Positions 58,897-64,000 of a DNA stretch of 64,000 bases are shown here, one piece after another (within the stretch, counting starts at the first letter, position 1; each line of letters begins with the position of its first letter). Position numbers and translations under genes: made by a program. Below the pieces are notes generated by a model, which searched no databases, was not told where the DNA came from, and worked only from the letters and a program-made list of their open reading frames with translations. The DNA is from Flemingiibacterium sp045644145 (GTDB taxonomy: Bacteria; Bacillota; Clostridia; Oscillospirales; CAG-272), in contig JAZRGK010000078.1 of the NCBI GenBank assembly GCA_045644145.1, positions 1 to 64,000 of the forward strand, read 5' to 3'.

Positions 58897-59874
58897 AATA
58901 GTACCGGTAGGCTTGGGAGTAAGATCGTACAGCACGCGGTTTACACCCTCGACCTCGGTAATGATGCGGTTTGTAATGGTGTGGAGCACGGGATAAGGAA
59001 TCTCCTCGATGGTTGCGGTCATAGCATCCTTGGAGTTCACAGCACGAATGATTGCAGGCCATCCCTCGTAACGCTCGTGATTGCGTACACCAACGCTCTT
59101 CATGTCAGGCATGGAGATAAAGAACTGCCAAACATGCTTTGCAAGACCGCTCTTGTCAAACTCCTCACGGAGAATCGCATCAGCCTCACGGAGAGCGTGG
59201 AGTCTGTCGCGAGTGATAGCGCCGAGGCAGCGAACGCCAAGTCCGGGACCGGGGAAAGGCTGACGGTCAACCATTTCGGAAGGCAGACCGAGAGCACGTC
59301 CAACCTCGCGTACTTCGTCCTTGAACAGAAGCTTGATAGGCTCAACAAGCTCGAAGGTCATGTATTCGGGAAGACCGCCAACGTTGTGGTGCGCCTTTAC
59401 AGCCTTCTTGCCGTTGGATTCAAGAATATCGGGGTAAATTGTACCCTGCGCAAGGAAGGAAATACCGTCAAGCTTCTTTGCTTCCTCGTCGAATACCTTT
59501 ATAAATTCACCGCCGATGATCTTGCGCTTCTTTTCGGGGTCTGCAACACCGGCAAGAAGATCAAGGAAGCGATCAGTTGCATCAACATAAATAAGGTTCG
59601 CGTCAAGTCCGTTCTGGAATACCTCGATAACCTGCTCGCTTTCGCCCTTTCTCATAAGACCGTGGTTTACATGAACACAGACAAGCTGTTTACCGATAGC
59701 CTTGATAAGAAGTGCCGCAACAACGGAGCTGTCTACACCGCCGGAAAGTGCGAGAAGCACCTTTTTATCGCCAACCTGCGCACGTACCTCTGCTACCTGC
59801 TCATCTATAAACTTAGCGGCAAGTTCGGGTGTGTTGATTCTAACCATTGATTCTGGACGTACATTATTGCTCAT
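58885..59874 (-). CDS. guaA: GMP synthase, ATP-pyrophosphatase subunit (no glutaminase domain)
   Basis: 329 residues from the ATG at 59874 (CGGAGGAAAAATT). PP-loop LLALSGGVDSSVVAALL, then HVNHGLMRKGE, the GuaA-specific RQPFPGPGLGVRCLG, and the dimerisation end PKPTGTIEWE. The N-terminal glutamine amidotransferase (about 190 residues) found in most bacterial GuaA is missing; the gene starts with its own promoter and ribosome site, so it is a two-subunit enzyme of the archaeal plan (GuaAb) and the glutaminase subunit must lie elsewhere. Confidence 0.92.
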   Translation of the reverse strand: MSNNVRPESMVRINTPELAAKFIDEQVAEVRAQVGDKKVLLALSGGVDSSVVAALLIKAIGKQLVCVHVNHGLMRKGESEQVIEVFQNGLDANLIYVDATDRFLDLLAGVADPEKKRKIIGGEFIKVFDEEAKKLDGISFLAQGTIYPDILESNGKKAVKAHHNVGGLPEYMTFELVEPIKLLFKDEVREVGRALGLPSEMVDRQPFPGPGLGVRCLGAITRDRLHALREADAILREEFDKSGLAKHVWQFFISMPDMKSVGVRNHERYEGWPAIIRAVNSKDAMTATIEEIPYPVLHTITNRIITEVEGVNRVLYDLTPKPTGTIEWE

Positions 59875-59936
59875 AATTTTTCCTCCGCTTATTTTACAGC
59901 ACACATACAGCGTATGCTGAAATATCTTTACACAAT

Positions 59937-59965
59937 ATTGTATCACGTTTTCTGTGCTTTTTCAA
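59937..59965 (-). promoter_or_regulatory. guaA promoter
   Basis: On the minus strand TTGAAA (59960-59965), 17 nt, TACAAT (59937-59942), about 60 nt before the ATG. Confidence 0.72.
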
Positions 59966-60102
59966 GTAGTTTTGTAAAAAAAAATCATTCGGTGATGATT
60001 TCATATGGCAAAAAACATTTAATCATTACAGGACAGATTTACAGGCTAATTTCCCTCTTAAGATAGTAGGATCATTCTGAAATCCGGATGTTGTTCAGGC
60101 GC

Positions 60103-60564
60103 TCATTTGTTTTTTTCATCTATATGTTTCAAAAGCCCGATGCATCCTGCAAGCACATCCTCGTAAGTTGCTTCAAAATCCCCGGTGTACCAAGGATCAG
60201 CCACATCTTTGTCAAAGCCGGCAAATGAAAGCAGCTTATGCACCTTTTTATCTCTGTCAGAACCCATAATACGCAAAGTGTTTCGTATATTGGCACTATC
60301 CATACACACTAAATAATCGTATTTTTCATAGTCGGATCTTTCAAGATGTACTGCACGCTTATTACCGTATGATATTTCAAGCCTGTCTAAGATTTTTGCG
60401 GTGCCGGGATGCACGGGATTCCCTATTTCCTCATAGCTGGTGGCAGCCGATGCTACGTTGAAACGTTCACTTCGCCCCGCCTTTTCTGCCAAGTCCTTAA
60501 AAACAAATTCCGCCATTGTGCTTCGGCATATGTTACCGTGGCAGATAAATAAAATACTTACCAT
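60103..60564 (-). CDS. low-molecular-weight protein tyrosine phosphatase
   Basis: 153 residues. Catalytic P-loop CHGNICRS (C-x5-R) at residues 9-16, Asp general acid in VADPWYTGDF near 122. Full length. Bacterial relatives dephosphorylate tyrosine kinases of capsule synthesis or arginine phosphates; no such partner is adjacent. Confidence 0.93.
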   Translation of the reverse strand: MVSILFICHGNICRSTMAEFVFKDLAEKAGRSERFNVASAATSYEEIGNPVHPGTAKILDRLEISYGNKRAVHLERSDYEKYDYLVCMDSANIRNTLRIMGSDRDKKVHKLLSFAGFDKDVADPWYTGDFEATYEDVLAGCIGLLKHIDEKNK

Positions 60565-60763
60565 AATCTACCTCATTGACTTTGATTGAATATAGGTTAT
60601 CCAAAGTAACTCGATCTCTTAAAGGATTCGGATATTAAGCGTCATTAAAGCGAACAACCAATTTGCATATACATTATATCACATACCACCTGTATTTTCA
60701 AGTACAACTGCAGAATCTTTACCGCTTTGAAAACTTTTGTATACATAAAAATGCTCGTTCTCA

Positions 60764-60792
60764 TTGACTTTACCGGGAAAATAGGGTATAAT
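60764..60792 (+). promoter_or_regulatory. promoter of the MATE exporter gene
   Basis: TTGACT (60764-60769), 17 nt, TATAAT (60787-60792), about 30 nt before the ATG. Confidence 0.82.
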
Positions 60793-60822
60793 TGTAGCGT
60801 ATGACATTTAAGGAGATTATAA

Positions 60823-62166
60823 ATGCAAATACAGCTATCTGACCATTTTACATATAAAAACCTGCTTCGCTTCGCATTTCCGTCTATTGTAATGATGATA
60901 TTCACGTCAATATACAGCGTTGTGGACGGACTTTTTGTGTCAAACTTCGTTGGCGACACGGAATTTGCTGCAATAAATCTTATAATGCCATATCTTATTA
61001 TCGTCAGCGCATTCGGTTTTATGATAGGCACCGGCGGTACGGCGCTTGTTTCTAAAACGCTCGGAGAGGACGACACTGAGAAAGCCAACCGCCTATTTTC
61101 CATGCTCGTGTATGTGGCAATCATACTTGCGGCACTTATCGGTACCGTTTCCTTTGTATTCTGCCGTCCCATTGCCGTTTTTCTCGGCGCTGAGGGCGAA
61201 ATGATAGAGCACTGCGTGCTGTACGGCAGAATTATGGTTATAACGCTTCCCTGCTTCACGCTTCAGAATCTCTTTCAGAGCTTCCTCATAACAGCGGAAA
61301 AGCCTAAGCTCGGACTGTACGTCACCGTGGCGGCAGGTATTACCAACATGGTGCTTGACGCACTGTTTGTAGGTGTGCTCGGCTTCGGACTTGCCGGCGC
61401 GGCTGTGGCTTCCGCAATCAGCCAGCTCATTGGTGCAACTATACCCATGATATACTTTATGAAACGCGAGCGTACGCCCCTGCGGCTTGTAGGCTTCTCC
61501 TTTGACGGAATGGCGCTTCTCCGCGCTTCGGTGAACGGCTCCTCGGAGTTTGTTTCGAACATCTCTGCGTCCGTTGTTAACATGGTGTACAATTTCAGCC
61601 TGCTTTCGCTTATCGGCGAGGACGGAGTTTCCGCGTTCGGCGTTATAATGTATGTGCAGTTCATTTTCGTTGGAATCTACTACGGCTTCGCGCTGTCCAT
61701 AACTCCCGTGGTTGGCTTCCACTACGGTGCCGGAAACAAGAATGAATTAAAGAGTCTTCTCAAAAAGAGCCTCATTCTTATCGGCATTGCAGCCGTTATC
61801 CTGACCGGACTTGCGGAGCTTTTATCATCGCCTCTCGCACAGATTTTCGTAGGATACAAGCCGGAGCTTTTTGGGATAACCAAGCACGCCTTCCGGATTT
61901 ATGCCATCTCATACCTAATCTGCGGCTTCAACATATTCGGCTCGGCGTTTTTCACTGCGCTTAACAACGGTCTGGTATCTGGCGTCATATCCTTTATGCG
62001 CACCTTTGTTTTCCAGCTTGCCTGCCTGATACTTATTCCCCTCATGCTTCCGGAACCCTTAAAGCTTGACGGAATCTGGCTTGCCATAGTAGCGGCAGAG
62101 CTTCTGTCCCTATCGGTAACGCTTATATTTCTTATCGGCAAGCGTAAGAAATACGGATACATGTAA
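60823..62166 (+). CDS. MATE-family multidrug/Na+ exporter
   Basis: 447 residues with twelve hydrophobic helices in two related halves. FPSIVMMIFTSIYSVVDGLFVSNFVG at the first half (shown in parts: SIYSVVDGLFVSNF) and the internal repeat ISASVVNMVYNFSLL are MATE patterns. Monocistronic with promoter and terminator. Substrate unknown. Confidence 0.92.
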   Translation: MQIQLSDHFTYKNLLRFAFPSIVMMIFTSIYSVVDGLFVSNFVGDTEFAAINLIMPYLIIVSAFGFMIGTGGTALVSKTLGEDDTEKANRLFSMLVYVAIILAALIGTVSFVFCRPIAVFLGAEGEMIEHCVLYGRIMVITLPCFTLQNLFQSFLITAEKPKLGLYVTVAAGITNMVLDALFVGVLGFGLAGAAVASAISQLIGATIPMIYFMKRERTPLRLVGFSFDGMALLRASVNGSSEFVSNISASVVNMVYNFSLLSLIGEDGVSAFGVIMYVQFIFVGIYYGFALSITPVVGFHYGAGNKNELKSLLKKSLILIGIAAVILTGLAELLSSPLAQIFVGYKPELFGITKHAFRIYAISYLICGFNIFGSAFFTALNNGLVSGVISFMRTFVFQLACLILIPLMLPEPLKLDGIWLAIVAAELLSLSVTLIFLIGKRKKYGYM

Positions 62167-62188
62167 AAAACACGGCTTCATAAAATCG

Positions 62189-62217
62189 GCGAATCGTGCG
62201 TTATCTGCACGGTTCGC
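62189..62217 (+). terminator. terminator of the MATE gene
   Basis: GCGAATCGTGC (62189-62199) pairs with GCACGGTTCGC (62207-62217, one G-T pair), followed by TTTTCTTATTT. Confidence 0.85.
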
Positions 62218-62291
62218 TTTTCTTATTTACGCATACCTTGTTTTCTGCACAGTTTTTTAAAAAATGTGTACAACTAAAATGTGCACAGCCA

Positions 62292-62320
62292 TTGACTGCG
62301 CATAAAACGGATGCTATAAT
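62292..62320 (+). promoter_or_regulatory. promoter of the phage-type regulator pair
   Basis: TTGACT (62292-62297), 17 nt, TATAAT (62315-62320). Just upstream, TGTGTACA (62262-62269) and TGTGCACA (62280-62287) are similar partial palindromes that could be operators. Confidence 0.78.
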
Positions 62321-62364
62321 CTTCACAAAAGGAACGCACGAAGCGTTTCAAGAAGGAGGATTAT

Positions 62365-62730
62365 ATGAATTACCTGAAGCAACTCAAAGGTTTTTATCTG
62401 CGCCGCCGTCTTTATCCGCTTTCAAGCTCGGCTATAGCTCTTTACTATATGTTGCTTGAACAGTTTAATCTTGTGGGATTCCCCAAGTACATGTCAATCC
62501 CATTAAGCAGGCTCATTGGTGAGTCGAATCTTGGCAAGACTTCGATTTGCAGGGCACGCAATGAGCTTGTGGATGGCGGATACCTTAACGTAAAAATGTC
62601 ACTCTACCGCACCCAAAGCGCCGTTTACAGTATTATTTCCATCGATCCGGACGAATATCTTTCCCCGCCAAGGCTTTTCGATTCTACAGAATCAGCGGTG
62701 GCTTCACCGTGTACGGGAGGCGAAAAATGA
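62365..62730 (+). CDS. phage-type helix-turn-helix protein (replication/DnaD-like N-domain)
   Basis: 121 residues, GGAGG 6 nt upstream. A winged-helix pattern like phage replication initiator or DnaD N-domains: YPLSSSAIALYYMLLEQFNLVGF, IPLSRLIGESNLGKTSICRARNELVDGGYL. The C-terminal 35 residues are polar. It overlaps the next gene by ATGA. No replication genes are nearby. Confidence 0.65.
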   Translation: MNYLKQLKGFYLRRRLYPLSSSAIALYYMLLEQFNLVGFPKYMSIPLSRLIGESNLGKTSICRARNELVDGGYLNVKMSLYRTQSAVYSIISIDPDEYLSPPRLFDSTESAVASPCTGGEK

Positions 62731-63137
62731 GGCTTTACAACTATCCAACGTCCCTACTGTTTTTCTCGCGCTATGACTGGTATATGCGTGCTCTCAACTC
62801 CAAAAGCGCAGAGCGCAGAAAAATTCTCGCCGACATAAATTCGGGACTTATCAGCCGCGACACCCTTGACGAAGATTGGAGCGCATCCTTGGAAAGTGAG
62901 ATATCTGAACTTAAAAAGAAGCTTCACGATATCGAATTTACTGTAGACTCTATCCCGGAAACCCCTGTGCTTCTTCCCTGCAAGCTATTTCTTCGCCTTC
63001 ATTTCATCTGCGGCATGAGCATGACCGACACCGCCGAAAAGCTCAACGTCAGCCTCACAACCCTCAGGCGCATCCGCGATCGCGCCGCTCGCCATTTTGA
63101 TAATTTTCCGCCTATGAGGGGTGAAAGCGGTAAGTGA
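62727..63137 (+). CDS. phage-type transcriptional regulator (ArpU/sigma-like)
   Basis: 136 residues from the ATG at 62727 (GGGAGG upstream), coupled to the gene before. N-terminal helical part, a coiled coil (LESEISELKKKLHDIE), then a sigma region 4-like HTH: MSMTDTAEKLNVSLTTLRRIRDRAARHF. Phage late-transcription activators of the ArpU/RinA type have this design. Host partner or target promoter unknown. Confidence 0.65.
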   Translation: MRLYNYPTSLLFFSRYDWYMRALNSKSAERRKILADINSGLISRDTLDEDWSASLESEISELKKKLHDIEFTVDSIPETPVLLPCKLFLRLHFICGMSMTDTAEKLNVSLTTLRRIRDRAARHFDNFPPMRGESGK

Positions 63138-63543
63138 TTGTATGGGAGTTACGCGGCTTTCTTGAAAGAAAGCCTGGCAAAGAACTTTATACACGGGACA
63201 AAATGCAAAACAACGAGAATCGCTTGTGTGGCTCAATGTGCGAATCCGTTCGAGCCACAGATTCGCGCCGCCTGCATTGGTCGGCATTCCGGCGGCTTGG
63301 GGAACGGTAGTAACTTGGCGCTAAACTTAGTTTAGCGTAAGCCGACGGCGGATAGCGTAGCGGTGTGCCGCAATTGGTGCGTATCTAACCTCTATCGTAC
63401 ATGCGAACGATTGCGTAAATCCAATCTTTCCGCCGCGCATATCCGCTATGGTGCATGCGCCATCGGAGTGGCATCGGCGTGCGCCGCGCGGAGCGGCAAG
63501 CCTCGAACTTATAAAAATTCACATAAATTTTCCGTGTGTACTA
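63138..63543. other. non-coding stretch with small palindromes
   Basis: No believable ORF. Two clear hairpins: GGCTTTCTT-GA-AAGAAAGCC (63155-63174) and CGCTAAACT-T-AGTTTAGCG (63319-63337). The region is richer in GC than other spacers (many CGCC/GGCG blocks) and could be a decayed gene or a structured RNA. Confidence 0.45.
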
Positions 63544-63572
63544 TTGCATTTTCGGTGAAAATATTGTACAAT
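63544..63572 (+). promoter_or_regulatory. promoter of the secreted protein gene
   Basis: TTGCAT (63544-63549), 17 nt, TACAAT (63567-63572). Confidence 0.7.
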
Positions 63573-63627
63573 AGTAGTGTATAGTTTCGAAATATCGATA
63601 AAAAACTGTTTTTGAGGTATGATTATT

Positions 63628-64000
63628 ATGAACAGAATAAAAATCTTTTCTCTCGCAGCGGCATTCTCTCTTACACTGACTGCTTTCCCCATGCTTGTGC
63701 ACGGCGATGAAGCTGTATATAACCCTGAGGATGATCCGCTGGTTTCACTTTCATACATAACTGAAATAGTAACTCCCGCTTACGACAAAAAAATCGAAGA
63801 GCTTAACGATACGATCACAACTCTCACGGAAACTCTTACAGAACTTTACGAAAAGCTTTCCGAGTATGAACTGATAATTGAGAACCTTGAGGCAAGGCTT
63901 GACGAAGAAGAGCCTGCGGATGAATCTGCGGCAAACCACTTTGAGGTGGTTTATCTGAATAAGGGCGCAAAGATCATGGCTGAATCTCCTTGTGAGATCG
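63628..64000 (+). CDS. secreted coiled-coil protein, truncated by the window end
   Basis: The first 124 residues are visible. A signal peptide (about 1-26, AAAFSLTLTAFPMLVHG) is followed by EDDPLVSLSYITEIVTPAYD, a start shared by many uncharacterised clostridial secreted proteins, and a coiled coil of about 40 residues (KIEELNDTITTLTETLTEL; YELIIENLEARLDEEE). A beta-type domain seems to begin at FEVVYLNKGAKIMAESPCE. GAGG lies 10 nt before the ATG. Confidence 0.75.
   Translation, partial: MNRIKIFSLAAAFSLTLTAFPMLVHGDEAVYNPEDDPLVSLSYITEIVTPAYDKKIEELNDTITTLTETLTELYEKLSEYELIIENLEARLDEEEPADESAANHFEVVYLNKGAKIMAESPCEI

Noticed and set aside
63138..63335. 65-residue ORF after the ArpU-like gene
   Set aside because: It starts with TTG directly after a stop, has no ribosome site, and its sequence is dictated by hairpins.

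Overview
The window looks like chromosomal DNA of an anaerobic, low-to-mid GC Gram-positive bacterium of class Clostridia, probably an uncultured gut member of the Oscillospirales/Ruminococcaceae type. Support comes from sigma-A promoters with a near-invariant 17-bp spacer, strong AGGAGG sites with frequent TTG/GTG starts, a T-box on valS, a TPP riboswitch on a ThiT-like transporter, a YlbF-MutS-MutL-Tgt order, lipoproteins with clostridial lipoboxes, and a SleB-like wall hydrolase. Placement below class is inference. Apart from two accessory islands and one IS, the DNA is ordinary core genome.

Layout. 0.2-4.3 kb: four-gene minus-strand operon (PHP phosphoesterase, MutS-like ATPase, Lrp regulator, class I aminotransferase). 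4.5-8.4 kb: uronate isomerase, an anchored hypothetical, and a CNNM/CorC-type transporter behind a long structured leader. 8.4-14.3 kb: AT-richer island with a tyrosine integrase, two membrane proteins, and the operon [small beta protein] - [CD38-like ADP-ribosyl cyclase domain] - [VirD4/TraD-like ATPase without membrane anchor]. 14.3-16.3 kb: ISL3-family transposase and a small neighbour. 16.5-23.8 kb: methyltransferase-like membrane protein, extracytoplasmic trigger-factor-like PPIase, hisS, a PfkB kinase, a ClC channel, tRNA-Leu(CAG), a parvulin lipoprotein. 24.0-30.8 kb: compact P22-like phage head module (terminase, coat, connector, neck protein, portal) without tail, lysis, replication or integrase genes. 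30.8-41.9 kb: lipoprotein, valS with T-box, wall hydrolase, ThiT with TPP riboswitch, radical SAM protein, Cys/Asp-rich protein, efp, TVP38 and miaB. 42.0-49.6 kb: ylbF, mutS, mutL, tgt and small regulators. 49.8-55.1 kb: amidohydrolase, a decayed DUF1700/DUF4097 locus and pxpBCA (5-oxoprolinase). 55.2-58.9 kb: restriction-modification island in the 3' end of guaA, with attachment-site repeats. 58.9-64.0 kb: guaA (ATP-pyrophosphatase part only), LMW phosphatase, MATE exporter, two phage-type regulators and the start of a secreted protein.

How the parts work together. mutS/mutL form a mismatch-repair operon; pxpB-pxpC-pxpA give pyroglutamate hydrolysis; control gene, PD-(D/E)XK endonuclease and N6-adenine methylase form a self-contained R-M module. 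The most novel locus is the NAD-glycohydrolase-like protein coupled to a VirD4/HerA-class ATPase. It could be an interbacterial toxin cassette or an NAD-depleting defence pair analogous to HerA-SIR2. The second is the apparently intact but reduced phage-head cluster. Two copies of a modular nested-hairpin repeat (GTGATAT/ATATCAC arms) are also notable.
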